Positions 31,523-41,015 of a DNA stretch of 54,220 nt are shown here, piece after piece. This DNA comes from Erysipelotrichaceae bacterium. Its GTDB lineage: Bacteria > Bacillota_I > Bacilli_A > Erysipelotrichales > Erysipelotrichaceae. Position 1 is the first letter of the stretch; every line of letters begins with the position of its first letter. The notes beneath the pieces are model-generated. The model worked only from the letters and a program-made list of their open reading frames with translations, was not told the DNA's origin and made no database searches. The stretch covers positions 1 to 54,220 of the forward strand of contig JAFRZA010000029.1 in NCBI GenBank assembly GCA_017442805.1. The letters are read 5' to 3'. The translations under genes and the position numbers were made by a program.

Positions 31523-32749
31523 TCACTGTCCCTTTTCCCTTACGAATCTTTCCCTCACCAGGGAGATGAAATACAGCGAACCGGTGATGATCACCGTTTT
31601 GCCTCTCTTAAGCGCCGTGTCAACGGCCTCTTTCCAGTCTTCGATGACTGTAACATCTTCCAGACCCTCGGCCAGCTTTTGGGCCGACTGAGCCCGGCTG
31701 TTTTCAAACTGGGTGATGATCAGTTCGCCCTGATCCCGCAGTTTCTCCAGCATCCGGCCGTACTCCTTGTCCTTCAGGGCGGAGAAGACGATGACCCTGT
31801 CTTCCTTCATGGCCTGAAGCGAATGGCAGAGGGCGTCGATGCCGTTTTCATTGTGGGCGCCGTCCAGGATGACCTTCGGGTTTTCCCTGACGGTCTCATA
31901 GCGGCCGGCCCAGTTGGTCTGCAGACCTTCCAGGATATCCCGTTTAGTCAGCTTTACCAGACCCTTTCTTCTAAGACGCCTCATCAGGGCGATGGCCGCC
32001 GAAGAATTGAGGATCTGATACTCCGCCGTCGTCGGCAGAGTGACGTGGTAGGACTGATAGTCGTATTCAATGTGATTGCTGATGACCACATTTTCCGCTT
32101 CTCTGGTTCTGATGAGCCTGGCTCCCTGCTGCCGGCAGACTTCCCTGAAGACCCGCAGAGCTTCCGGCTTTTTCTCAAAGGTCACCACCGGCAGGCCTTC
32201 CTTGATGATTCCGGCCTTCTCCCGGGCAATCTCCTCGATCGTGTCGCCCAGCAGTTCCATGTGGTCCATTTCGATGTTGGTGATCACGGCTCCCAGGGGC
32301 TTAATGACGTTAGTGGGATCAAGCCTTCCTCCCAGGCCTACTTCATAGACCGCCCAGTCGACCTTCTCATCGAGAAAGTACAGAAAGGAGATGACGGTGT
32401 CGATCTCAAACATGCTCAGGCCGTAAGCTTCCCAGTCCTGCTGATGATCATTGACGGCCTTCAGGAAATAGCCGTCCTTAATGTTTTCATCGTTGATCCG
32501 GATGCGGTCCAGATGGCTCATCAGATGCGGTGAAGTAAAGCTGCCGGTCTTATAGCCGGCTTTCTGCAGGATCGAACGCAGGTAATTGGCGGTCGAGCCC
32601 TTGCCGTTGGTCCCGGCCACGTGCAGGCACTTCAGCTTCAGCTGGGGGTTGCCCAGATATTCCAGATATTCCCGGAAGCGGGAATTTCCATAACTGCTCT
32701 TGCGCCGGCTCATCACCCACTGCATCGCTTCATTGACGCCGGAAAACAT
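31523..32749 (-). CDS. folC: Folylpolyglutamate/dihydrofolate synthase
   Basis: 408 aa, Mur-ligase superfamily. HVAGTNGKGSTANYLRSIL (residues about 44-62) is the P-loop of FolC. GSFTSPHL is the folate omega-loop region, and YEVGLGGRLDPTNV near 145 is the signature second motif. It adds glutamate to folates (and forms dihydrofolate where the bifunctional form exists). ATG 32749 is chosen because GGAGG falls just upstream and it starts 1 bp after the ung stop. It is the fifth gene of the glycogen operon. Confidence 0.93.
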   Translation of the reverse strand: MFSGVNEAMQWVMSRRKSSYGNSRFREYLEYLGNPQLKLKCLHVAGTNGKGSTANYLRSILQKAGYKTGSFTSPHLMSHLDRIRINDENIKDGYFLKAVNDHQQDWEAYGLSMFEIDTVISFLYFLDEKVDWAVYEVGLGGRLDPTNVIKPLGAVITNIEMDHMELLGDTIEEIAREKAGIIKEGLPVVTFEKKPEALRVFREVCRQQGARLIRTREAENVVISNHIEYDYQSYHVTLPTTAEYQILNSSAAIALMRRLRRKGLVKLTKRDILEGLQTNWAGRYETVRENPKVILDGAHNENGIDALCHSLQAMKEDRVIVFSALKDKEYGRMLEKLRDQGELIITQFENSRAQSAQKLAEGLEDVTVIEDWKEAVDTALKRGKTVIITGSLYFISLVRERFVREKGQ

Positions 32750-32750
32750 C

Positions 32751-33413
32751 TCACATCCTCCAGTCAACCGGCTCGCAGCCGTGCGCTTTCAGAAAGTCAT
32801 TGGCCGCTCTGAAGTGGCCGCAGCCGAAGAAGCCGCGGTAGACGCTCAGGGGTGAAGGGTGGGCGGAAGTCAGGATCAGGTGATTGGGGTTGTTGAGAAG
32901 AGCCTGCTTGCTTCGGGCATTGGCTCCCCATAACAGGAAGACGATCGGCTGATCCAGGCTGTTGAGCTTTTCGATGACGTGATCGGTGAAGATCTCCCAG
33001 CCCTTGTCCTTGTGGGAATTGGCCTGGTGGGCCTGGACGGTGAGCACGGTATTCAGTAACAGCACCCCCTGCTTGGCCCAGGTGACCAGATAGCCGTTGC
33101 GGTAGTTCATGGTAACGTTCATTTCCTCTTCGATTTCCTTGTAGATGTTGATGAGTGAAGGCGGCAGTTCGATGCCCGGCTTGACGGCGAAGCACAGACC
33201 GCAGGCCTGTCCCGGTTCATGGTAGGGGTCCTGGCCCAGGATGACGACCTTCACCTTGTCGAGGTCGGTATAGTAAAACGAAGAAAAGACTTCCTGCTTG
33301 GGCGGATAAACGGTCTTCTCTTCGTATTCCTTCTTCAGAAACTGCGACAGCTGCCTGAAGTAAGGCTGCTGAAACTCATTGTTCAGGAACTCATCCCAGG
33401 TCTTATTGATCAT
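32751..33413 (-). CDS. ung: Uracil-DNA glycosylase
   Basis: 220 aa, family 1. The water-activating motif VVILGQDPYHEPGQACGLCF is near residues 57-75, and the DNA-intercalation loop is AHPSPLSVYRGFFGCGHF near 185. It removes uracil from DNA in the cytosol. ATG 33413 lies inside the 3' end of pulA (11-base overlap), with a weak ACAGG as ribosome site, so it is translationally coupled to pullulanase. Confidence 0.96.
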   Translation of the reverse strand: MINKTWDEFLNNEFQQPYFRQLSQFLKKEYEEKTVYPPKQEVFSSFYYTDLDKVKVVILGQDPYHEPGQACGLCFAVKPGIELPPSLINIYKEIEEEMNVTMNYRNGYLVTWAKQGVLLLNTVLTVQAHQANSHKDKGWEIFTDHVIEKLNSLDQPIVFLLWGANARSKQALLNNPNHLILTSAHPSPLSVYRGFFGCGHFRAANDFLKAHGCEPVDWRM

Positions 33414-35361
33414 CCTGTACGCTTTCTAACACCATCACGGACAGCGGTTCCACGGTCCAGGAAGCGGAAACTACCGGATCGCATTTGCCCTTGCGGTCCA
33501 GCAACAGCCGCTTGCGGCGGGCAAAGGTGTACAGCTGACTCTGAGCTGAGGGGTTGATGATGACCAACAGGTCATCAACGCTGTAGAGGATGACGCCTTC
33601 GTCATTGATGAAGGAGACCCGGCGGTTTTCACCGATCCCCTTTTCATTCTTCAGGGCGATGACGTCGCGGACGTAGTCGATGACTTCCTGATGCTTCTGC
33701 TTTCTTTCTTCGGTGAGCTTATTGATCTCATCACCGGTGTTGTAGTTGTTGTGGAGGCCGTTCTTGCTCATGCAGAACTCCTGACCGCCGTGGATCAGGC
33801 TGATGCCCTGGGAAAGCAGCACGACGGTGGTGATCAGCTTCTGCCTTTCCGTCCGTTCGTATTCGCTGTCGTCCGGGCAGCACTTGACCAGCTTGTCGTA
33901 AAGGGTCAGGTTGTCGTGGCATTCCACGTAGTTGACGGAGCGCCTGCGCTCCTCAAAGCGGTCGCCCCTGATGGCCTTGATCATCTGATCGGCCAGCTGA
34001 ATCTCGCCGCTGCCGTAGCCCCGGGCCTCATCGTCAAAGGTCGAGCCCTTGAGGACGTCGCGGTAGAAGTCGTTGAAGAAACCGACGCCTTCAAAGAGCC
34101 GGTAGTTATCCATGCAGGCTTCCTTGCTGCGGATGGCGGTATTCATGTTCCAGCCTTCGCCGTACATCATGATGCCGGGCTTGATCTCCGTCAGCTTTTC
34201 CCGCAGCTGCTTCATGGTCTCCACGTCGATGAAGCCCATCAGGTCAAAGCGGAAGCCGTCGACATCGAACTGCCGGACGTAGTAGAGGCAGGTGTCGATG
34301 ATGTACTTGCGCACCATCGCCATTTCGGTGTCGACCTCGTTGCCGCAGAAGGTGCCGGCTGCCAGCCGGGCGTCCTGATAGCGGAACCAGTAATAGGGAA
34401 CGGTGCGGTGGAAGGGACTGCGGGATACCGCGTAGACGTGGTTGAAGACGACGTCCAGGTTGATCTTCAGGCCCTTCTCATGGGCTTTTCTGACCAGCCG
34501 GGTGAAATCCTCGACGGCGGCCGCCGGATCGCTGACATCGCTGCTGTAGCTGCCTTCCAGTACCTGATAGTTGACGGGGTCATAGCCCCAGTTGTAGCTT
34601 AACTCCTTATGAAGTTCGTTGACGCTGCCGAAGTCATTGACCGGCAGAAGCTGAATGTGGGAAACCCCAAGATCCTTAAGATAATCAAGATGCTCACTGA
34701 AGCAAGCGAAGGTCCCCTCTTCGGTATAGTCGCGCACGGAGACTTCGTAGATGACCGGTTCCCTTCTCTTCGCCTCAATGCGGTTATGCGCCTGAGGGAA
34801 GATGACCACGCTTTCCCGGCTGTCGGGCAGACTGGCTCTGGCGTAGGGGTCATTGGCCATCAGTACTTCCCCGCTGACGCAGACCAGGTAGTGATAGTTC
34901 TTGCCGGAAAGATCGCCCCTGAAGGACTGGCTGTAGACGCCCCTGTCCCGGCGGACCATCTTATGATGCTGGCCTTCCATTACCAGGGTAACCTCGCTGC
35001 TGGTAGGCGCCCAGAGCCTGAAGACGGTATTGCCGTCTTCAAGGCGGCAGCCCAGATCGTCGCCGTCATAGTAATACTCGTTGTTGAAGCGCTCGCTCTT
35101 GACGATGAAGCGGTAGACCAGCTCCACGGTGTAGCCGTTAGGCCCCATGACCTGGTAGCTCTGGCCCATTTCGATGTCGGGGCAGCTGAGGGTGTAGATG
35201 ACATGGTGCTCGCTCTCCCTGACGCTTTCGATGGGAAGCGGCCAGATGTCTTCACCACGTAAAAGGGTAAAGCGTTCCGCCTTGCCCTCGTTAAAGTCCC
35301 TGCCTATCGTGCAGGTTATCTGATTGTAGTCGTCTAAAAAGGCATTGACAAGAAGCCGCAT
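33403..35361 (-). CDS. pulA: Type I pullulanase
   Basis: 652 aa, GH13. An N-terminal beta-domain region leads to a CBM48-like module near residues 95-170 (FRLWAPTSSEVTLVM). YNWGYDPVNY, the signature of type I pullulanases, is near residue 265. The nucleophile is in GFRFDLMGF, the acid/base in MYGEGWN and the third carboxylate in VECHDN. It lacks a signal peptide, so it debranches glycogen or maltodextrin inside the cell. It starts 3 bp after glgP. Confidence 0.95.
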   Translation of the reverse strand: MRLLVNAFLDDYNQITCTIGRDFNEGKAERFTLLRGEDIWPLPIESVRESEHHVIYTLSCPDIEMGQSYQVMGPNGYTVELVYRFIVKSERFNNEYYYDGDDLGCRLEDGNTVFRLWAPTSSEVTLVMEGQHHKMVRRDRGVYSQSFRGDLSGKNYHYLVCVSGEVLMANDPYARASLPDSRESVVIFPQAHNRIEAKRREPVIYEVSVRDYTEEGTFACFSEHLDYLKDLGVSHIQLLPVNDFGSVNELHKELSYNWGYDPVNYQVLEGSYSSDVSDPAAAVEDFTRLVRKAHEKGLKINLDVVFNHVYAVSRSPFHRTVPYYWFRYQDARLAAGTFCGNEVDTEMAMVRKYIIDTCLYYVRQFDVDGFRFDLMGFIDVETMKQLREKLTEIKPGIMMYGEGWNMNTAIRSKEACMDNYRLFEGVGFFNDFYRDVLKGSTFDDEARGYGSGEIQLADQMIKAIRGDRFEERRRSVNYVECHDNLTLYDKLVKCCPDDSEYERTERQKLITTVVLLSQGISLIHGGQEFCMSKNGLHNNYNTGDEINKLTEERKQKHQEVIDYVRDVIALKNEKGIGENRRVSFINDEGVILYSVDDLLVIINPSAQSQLYTFARRKRLLLDRKGKCDPVVSASWTVEPLSVMVLESVQDDQ

Positions 35362-35364
35362 GGC

Positions 35365-37761
35365 TTACCTGATCTCCTTAAGATGCCAGATGTCTCTGTT
35401 GTAGTCGCTGATGGTTCTGTCGGAGCTGAAGTAACCGCTCTTGGCGATGTTGATCAGGCACATCCTGCAGAACTGCCGGCGTTCCTTGTAGAGATGATAG
35501 ACGGTCCGCTGGGCTTCGGAATACTGTTCGAAGTCAGCCAGCAGGAAGTATTCGTCGTTGCGGTAGAGGATCTCGTCGAAAATCGGCTTGAACTCATCCT
35601 TATTCTCATGCCAGGTGCCGTCAACCAGGGAATCAAGCACATCGTGGATGATTTCATTATTGCGGTAGAGTTCCATGGCGTCATAGCCGTTGTACTTCAG
35701 CGAACGCAGTTCGTCGACATTATGACCGAAGACGATGATGTTGTCGTCACCGACCAGTTCGGCAATCTCCACATTGGCCCCGTCCAGGGTGCCCAGGGTA
35801 ATGGCGCCGTTCATCATCAGCTTCATGTTGCCGGTGCCGCTGGCTTCCTTGCCGGCGGTGGAGATCTGCTCGGAGATGTCGGCCGCGTTCATCAGGATCT
35901 CGGCGATCGAGACGTTGTAGTTGGGGATGAAGACGACCTTCATGTAGCGGGAGACCTCGGGGTCATTGTTGATGACGGCAGCCAGGCGGTTGATCAGCTC
36001 GATGACGTTCTTGGCATAGACGTAGGAAGGAGCGGCCTTGGCGGCGAAGATGAAGGTGCGCGGGTAGATCGTGAAGCCCGGTTCCTTCTTGAAGCGCTGA
36101 TACAGGGCGATGATGTTCATGCAGTTGAGCATCTGACGCTTGTAGGCGTGCAGTCTCTTGGCCTGAACGTCAAAGATGGAATTGATGTCGATGTCGATGT
36201 CCAGTTTCTTCTTGATGTAGTCAGCCAGAATCTGCTTGCGCTGTCTCTTGACTTCCATGAAGCGGTTGATGGCATCGTCATCCTCAACGAAGTCCATCAG
36301 CTTTTCCAGCTGCTGGGGATCATCGATAAAACCAGGGCCGATCTTGTCAACCAGCAGCTGAGTGAGCTGCGGGTTGGAGTATAACAGCCAGCGGCGGTGG
36401 GTGATGCCGTTGGTCTTGCTGTTGAACTTCTCGGGGTAGGGATAGTAGAAGTCCTTCATGACGTCGTTCTTGATGATTTCGGTATGGATGCGGGCGACGC
36501 CGTTAATGGAAAAGACGGTATGGCAGGCCAGGTTGGCCATGTGGACCTGGGAATCCTTGATGATGGAGACGCGGTTGGTCAGATCGGGATCCAGGGTACG
36601 GTTGTATACTTCCGCCTTCTTGCGGTTGTTGATCTCCTTGATGATCAGATAAATGCGCGGCAGCAGGGTGGCGATGTGCTTTTCCGGCCACTTCTCCAGG
36701 GCTTCCTGCATGATGGTGTGGTTGGTGTAGGCCACGGTGCGGCAGACGATGTCCCAGGCGACATCCCATCTGTAGCGGTAGTCGTCCATCAGGATGCGCA
36801 TGATCTCAGGGATGACCAGCACCGGGTGGGTGTCGTTTAACTGAATGACGACCTTGTCGGGCAGGTTGTCAAAGGTATGATACTTGGCGTAGTGATCGGC
36901 CATGATGGTCTGCACGCCGGCGGAAACGAAGAAGTATTCCTGCTTGATGCGCAGGATTCTTCCTTCTTCAGTGGAGTCGTCGGGGTAGACGTTCTGACAG
37001 ATCTTGTTGACGTCTTCGATGTAGGCGATGAAGTCCTTGCCGGCCGGCGCCTTGTCGGAAGCCTCGGGTTTCCATAAGCGCAGATTGTTGACGCAGACAT
37101 TGCCCTTGCCAACTACCGGTACGTCATAGGGTACGGCCTTGACGACTTCGGCGTCGACATGCTTGACGTCCATGTTGCCGTCGGTATTCCAGAAGGTCTC
37201 AACCTTGCCGTAGAAACGGACGTCAACGGCGTGCTTGGTCTTGCGGACCTCCCAGGGGTTGCCGTATTTCAGCCAGATGTCCGGTACTTCGACCTGCTTG
37301 CAATCGACGATCTTCTGTTCGAAAAGACCGTATTCGTAGCGGATGGAGTTGCCGTGGCCCGGTAAGCCCAGGGTAGCCAGGGAATCCAGGAAACAGGCCG
37401 CCAGACGGCCTAAGCCGCCGTTGCCCAGACCGGCGTCCTTTTCGACGTTTTCGATCACGCCCAGGTCAATGTCCAGGTCGGCCAGGCCTTCCTTGATGAT
37501 GCTGTAGATGCCCAGGTTCATCATGTTGTTGGTCAGTAAGCGGCCGATCAGAAATTCCATGGAGAAATAGAAGAGCTGCTTGTCTTCGTCACTGGCGACT
37601 TCTTCCTTGCTCTTCATCCAGCTGAAGTTGGCGTATTCTCTGACCATCTGGGCCAGAACCAGAAACTGGTCTGAGCGGTCAACCTTATTCACTGCCCGGC
37701 CGTACGTCTGAATGACGCGCTGGCAGAATTCTTCCTTAAAACTGTCCTTGTTTTCAAACAT
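35365..37761 (-). CDS. glgP: Glycogen/maltodextrin phosphorylase
   Basis: 798 aa, GT35, the usual length. GNGGLGRLAACFLDSLA near residue 105 and the pyridoxal-phosphate Lys in KEASGTGNMKLMMNGA are diagnostic. It releases glucose-1-phosphate from glycogen or maltodextrins. ATG 37761 is preceded by GAGG and lies 11 bp after glgB. Its product can be fed to the phosphoglucomutase at 49971-51656. No glgA or glgC is in the window. Confidence 0.96.
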   Translation of the reverse strand: MFENKDSFKEEFCQRVIQTYGRAVNKVDRSDQFLVLAQMVREYANFSWMKSKEEVASDEDKQLFYFSMEFLIGRLLTNNMMNLGIYSIIKEGLADLDIDLGVIENVEKDAGLGNGGLGRLAACFLDSLATLGLPGHGNSIRYEYGLFEQKIVDCKQVEVPDIWLKYGNPWEVRKTKHAVDVRFYGKVETFWNTDGNMDVKHVDAEVVKAVPYDVPVVGKGNVCVNNLRLWKPEASDKAPAGKDFIAYIEDVNKICQNVYPDDSTEEGRILRIKQEYFFVSAGVQTIMADHYAKYHTFDNLPDKVVIQLNDTHPVLVIPEIMRILMDDYRYRWDVAWDIVCRTVAYTNHTIMQEALEKWPEKHIATLLPRIYLIIKEINNRKKAEVYNRTLDPDLTNRVSIIKDSQVHMANLACHTVFSINGVARIHTEIIKNDVMKDFYYPYPEKFNSKTNGITHRRWLLYSNPQLTQLLVDKIGPGFIDDPQQLEKLMDFVEDDDAINRFMEVKRQRKQILADYIKKKLDIDIDINSIFDVQAKRLHAYKRQMLNCMNIIALYQRFKKEPGFTIYPRTFIFAAKAAPSYVYAKNVIELINRLAAVINNDPEVSRYMKVVFIPNYNVSIAEILMNAADISEQISTAGKEASGTGNMKLMMNGAITLGTLDGANVEIAELVGDDNIIVFGHNVDELRSLKYNGYDAMELYRNNEIIHDVLDSLVDGTWHENKDEFKPIFDEILYRNDEYFLLADFEQYSEAQRTVYHLYKERRQFCRMCLINIAKSGYFSSDRTISDYNRDIWHLKEIR

Positions 37762-37772
37762 ATAATAATCCT

Positions 37773-39587
37773 CTATCTCATTTTCGCTTCCAGTATGATG
37801 CCGGCATACGGGGCTACCCGTACGTCGAGATGATATTTGAAGCCGTTGCACTCGCCTTTTCTCGCCTGCACCTTGTGGAAGTTGCACATGTTGCAGCCGC
37901 CGTAGATGTCCTTCTCCGAGTTGATGACCTCAGTGAAGTAACCGTAGGTCGGTACGCCGACCCGGAACTGCTCCCAGGAATTGGGCGACATGTTCAGCAG
38001 TACGATGTAGCACTTCTCATCATCGTAGCGGATGTAGCTGTATACCCGCGCTGCCGCGTTGTCGGCGTCGATCCACTTGAAGCCCTTCCAGCTGTAGTCG
38101 TACTTCCAGAAGGCCTCGTTGTGGCGGTAGACCATGTTGAGGTCGCGGATCAGACGCTTGAAGCTGTCGTGCAGCGGGTACTTGAGCAGGAACCAGTCCA
38201 GTTCCTTCATCTCGTCGAACTCGCGGAAGCTGGCGATCTCATTGCCCATGAAGTTCAGCTTCTTGCCCGGATGAGTATACATGTAGACCATCAGGTTGCG
38301 GCACTGACGGAACTTGTCTTCATAGCTGCCCCACATCTTGTCGATGATGGTGCCCTTGGAGTGAACGACCTCATCGTGGGAGAACGGCAGAATGAAGCGC
38401 TCGGAGAAGAAGTAGGCCATCGAGAAGTTGATCAGGTTGTGATCGTAATGGCGGTACTCCGGGTCTTCCTTGTAGTACTTCAGGGTATCGTTCATCCAGC
38501 CCAGGTCCCACTTGTAATCGAAACCCAGACCGTCGGAGGGATCGCCGGTCACCTTCGGGTAGTCGGAGGAGTCCTCGGCAATGGTCATGGCCGACGGGAA
38601 GTTCTGGTGGAGATGGTAGTTCATGCGCTTGATGAAGCTGATGGCTTCCCGGTTTTCTCCCTTGGTCTTGTCGCCATGGAAGTATATGAGGTTGCTGACG
38701 GCGTCAACGCGCAGGCCGTCCATGTGGTACTTGTCCAGCCACAGGCCGGCGCTGCTTAACAGGAAGCTCTTGACGATGTTCTTGCTGAAGTCGAAGTAGT
38801 GGGTGCCCCACTGGCTTTCGGCATAATTGGGGTCGCTGGATTCATACAGCGGCGTGCCGTCGAAGTTACCCAGGCCGAAGCTGTCCTTCAGGAAGTGGAC
38901 GATGACGATGTCCATGATGACGCCGATGCCGGCGTTATGACAGGCGTCGACGAATTCCATCAGCTGTCTGGGACTGCCGTAGCGGGAGGTTATGGAGAAG
39001 TAGCCGAACTGCTGGTAACCCCAGCTCTGGTCCAGCGGGTGCTCGTTGAGCGGCAAAAGTTCAATGTGGGTGTAACCCATTTCCTTAACATAGGGGATCA
39101 GCACGTCCTTCATTTCGCCGTAGTTGAGCCACTGGTCAGCCCAGTTGTGGCGGAAACCGCCCAGATGAACTTCATAAATGTTCATCGGCTTTTCAAAGTT
39201 GCGGTCGCGATTGGCCATCCAGTCGCCGTCCTGCCACTCATGATACAGATTAACGACCTTGTTGCCCCAGTCGGGCCGGTTTTCGTTATAGAAGCCATAG
39301 GGATCGGCCTTTTCGACAAATTCACCCCTGGCTGATTCGATCACGTATTTATATCTGGCGTATTCTTCCAGATAAGGAATCTTGGTTTCCCAGAAGCCCA
39401 GATCACTCTTGTAAAGATAGTTCGCTTCACGGTTCCAGCCGTTGAAATCGCCGATGAGACGGACGCTCTTGGCGTTGGGTGCGTACAGGCGGAAAATGGT
39501 GCCTTCCTCCGTCATGTGGGCGCCGAAGATCTCGTAAGCATTGATGCTGTAACCGTCGTAGAAACTCTGAAGTGCGTTTAAATCCAT
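37773..39587 (-). CDS. glgB: 1,4-alpha-glucan branching enzyme
   Basis: 604 aa, GH13/CBM48. The N-terminal CBM48 has FRLYAPNAKSVRLIGDFNGW near residues 32-50. The barrel carries MDGLRVDAVSN with the nucleophile, TIAEDSSDYP with the acid/base and LPFSHDEVVH with the third carboxylate. The size is slightly shorter than the about 630-730 aa norm because only one N-terminal module is present. ATG 39587 follows GGAGG. It is the first gene of the glgB-glgP-pulA-ung-folC operon; a TAAAAT at 39610-39605 is a plausible -10 box. Confidence 0.96.
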   Translation of the reverse strand: MDLNALQSFYDGYSINAYEIFGAHMTEEGTIFRLYAPNAKSVRLIGDFNGWNREANYLYKSDLGFWETKIPYLEEYARYKYVIESARGEFVEKADPYGFYNENRPDWGNKVVNLYHEWQDGDWMANRDRNFEKPMNIYEVHLGGFRHNWADQWLNYGEMKDVLIPYVKEMGYTHIELLPLNEHPLDQSWGYQQFGYFSITSRYGSPRQLMEFVDACHNAGIGVIMDIVIVHFLKDSFGLGNFDGTPLYESSDPNYAESQWGTHYFDFSKNIVKSFLLSSAGLWLDKYHMDGLRVDAVSNLIYFHGDKTKGENREAISFIKRMNYHLHQNFPSAMTIAEDSSDYPKVTGDPSDGLGFDYKWDLGWMNDTLKYYKEDPEYRHYDHNLINFSMAYFFSERFILPFSHDEVVHSKGTIIDKMWGSYEDKFRQCRNLMVYMYTHPGKKLNFMGNEIASFREFDEMKELDWFLLKYPLHDSFKRLIRDLNMVYRHNEAFWKYDYSWKGFKWIDADNAAARVYSYIRYDDEKCYIVLLNMSPNSWEQFRVGVPTYGYFTEVINSEKDIYGGCNMCNFHKVQARKGECNGFKYHLDVRVAPYAGIILEAKMR

Positions 39588-39680
39588 AGAAACCTCCATA
39601 ATGTATTTTACTAGAAAAGGCGTCTCCTTAACAGTATTTTTTATCTTTTTGCGTCATTATCGAAGCTCTTTTCCGCCATG

Positions 39681-39706
39681 AAAAAAGCGGGCTTTTCCGC
39701 CCGCTT
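39681..39706 (-). terminator. Terminator of the NAD operon
   Basis: On the minus strand AAGCGGGC-GGAAAA-GCCCGCTT is followed by TTTTC, 18 bp past the nadD stop. It separates the NAD operon from the glycogen operon. Confidence 0.9.
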
Positions 39707-39723
39707 CCTTCACAGTTTAATGG

Positions 39724-40269
39724 TCAGACAATGAACTTTTTCAGCATGATCTCCAGAACTCCCTGATCGATCATCCCTTCCAGGTTTTCGTTCAGGTGTT
39801 CCCTTATGTAGGTTGAGGAAACGTCTTTCACCTTGCGCATGATCAGGTAATTCTGCTTATGCAGTTTCTTCATCGCCGCTTCAATGTCGACGTTGTTTCT
39901 TTCCACCACGATGAAGGGATAGCCCAGCAGTTCCTCATAGTTGACCCACTGGTCGAAGCGAATCAGGCTGTCAGCCCCGATGACGAAGTAAAGTTCGTCT
40001 TCCGGGTAGTCCTGATGCAGCTGACGGAAGAGCTGGTAGGTCTTCTCGGTGTGGTTGTGCACCTCGTCGATGATGATGTTCTCATTGGCATACAGTTTCA
40101 GCATCGCCAGCCGTTTCTCCAGGGGAAGCAGGTCCTGCTTGCCCCAGTATTCCATGGTGGCCACCACGATGACCTTGTCGACCAGGTTTTCCGCCAGCAG
40201 ACGGTAGACGATCTGCATGTGACCCCGGTGAACAGGGTTGAAACTGCCGAAATAGACTCCTAATCGCAT
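39724..40269 (-). CDS. nadD: Nicotinate-nucleotide adenylyltransferase-like protein
   Basis: 181 aa, nucleotidyltransferase fold. GVYFGSFNPVHRGH is the (T/H)xGH-type nucleotide-binding motif, and SSTYIREHL near 160 is the second conserved element (ISSTxIR). It converts nicotinate mononucleotide and ATP to deamido-NAD. It overlaps nadE by 10 bases and is the last gene before the terminator at 39681. The family includes other NMN/phosphopantetheine adenylyltransferases, but the NAD neighbourhood supports this call. Confidence 0.92.
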   Translation of the reverse strand: MRLGVYFGSFNPVHRGHMQIVYRLLAENLVDKVIVVATMEYWGKQDLLPLEKRLAMLKLYANENIIIDEVHNHTEKTYQLFRQLHQDYPEDELYFVIGADSLIRFDQWVNYEELLGYPFIVVERNNVDIEAAMKKLHKQNYLIMRKVKDVSSTYIREHLNENLEGMIDQGVLEIMLKKFIV

Positions 40270-41015
40270 TTCTTATAGTACGGGGTATGGAACTTGTGAG
40301 CGGCGTTGCGGTGCAACTGCTCGATGCGTTCCTGCCCTTCTCCTTCCTCACCGTTGATGACCTTGGCGATTTCGGAATACCTGACGCCCATCTTGTCCTC
40401 GTCGGTCTTGGCGGACAGGCCGTCATTGGGAGCCTTGTAGAGCACCGGATCGGGCACGCCGATGTAGGCGCCTACGGCGATGACTTCCTCGACGGTCAGG
40501 TCATTGAGAATGCCGATGTCATAGGTGCTGTCGCCGCCCTTGGTGAAGTAGCCGACATACAGCTCGCACTTGTTGGAAGTGCCGGCCACGATCCAGGTAC
40601 CGCCTCTGACTTCGCTCATCAAGGCGGCGATGTAGTAGTTGGTCGCCATCCTCAGGCGCGGCTTGAGGTTGATGTTGGCGTTGGACAGCGGATTGGAACA
40701 ATCGGCGATCTTACCGGCTTCCGCCACGAAGGCGTCATAGGTACTCGTCAGGTCCATGTTCAGCATCTCAAAGCCGAACTTCTCAGCCACCAGGTGCGCG
40801 TCGCTCTTGTCGGTCGGGTTGGAGTGGCAGGGCATGGTGATGCCGATGACGTTCTCCGGACCTAAGGCCAGTGAGCACAGACCGGCGACCACGCCGGAGT
40901 CCTTGCCGCCGCTGATGCCCAGCACGATGCCTCTCAGGTTATTCTCCCGGAAGTAGTTTCTGATGAATTCAATGATTCCTTCGGTGTGTTTCCTTACATC
41001 AAACTCTCTGCTCAT
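40260..41015 (-). CDS. nadE: Ammonia-dependent NAD synthetase
   Basis: 251 aa. The PP-loop VLGISGGKDSGVVAGL near residue 27 is the AMP-forming ATP motif of NAD synthetases. No nitrilase/glutaminase domain precedes it, so it would use ammonia. GGAGGAGAAC precedes ATG 41015. It overlaps pncB by 17 bases and nadD by 10. It makes NAD from deamido-NAD, completing the salvage path encoded here. Confidence 0.95.
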   Translation of the reverse strand: MSREFDVRKHTEGIIEFIRNYFRENNLRGIVLGISGGKDSGVVAGLCSLALGPENVIGITMPCHSNPTDKSDAHLVAEKFGFEMLNMDLTSTYDAFVAEAGKIADCSNPLSNANINLKPRLRMATNYYIAALMSEVRGGTWIVAGTSNKCELYVGYFTKGGDSTYDIGILNDLTVEEVIAVGAYIGVPDPVLYKAPNDGLSAKTDEDKMGVRYSEIAKVINGEEGEGQERIEQLHRNAAHKFHTPYYKKCD

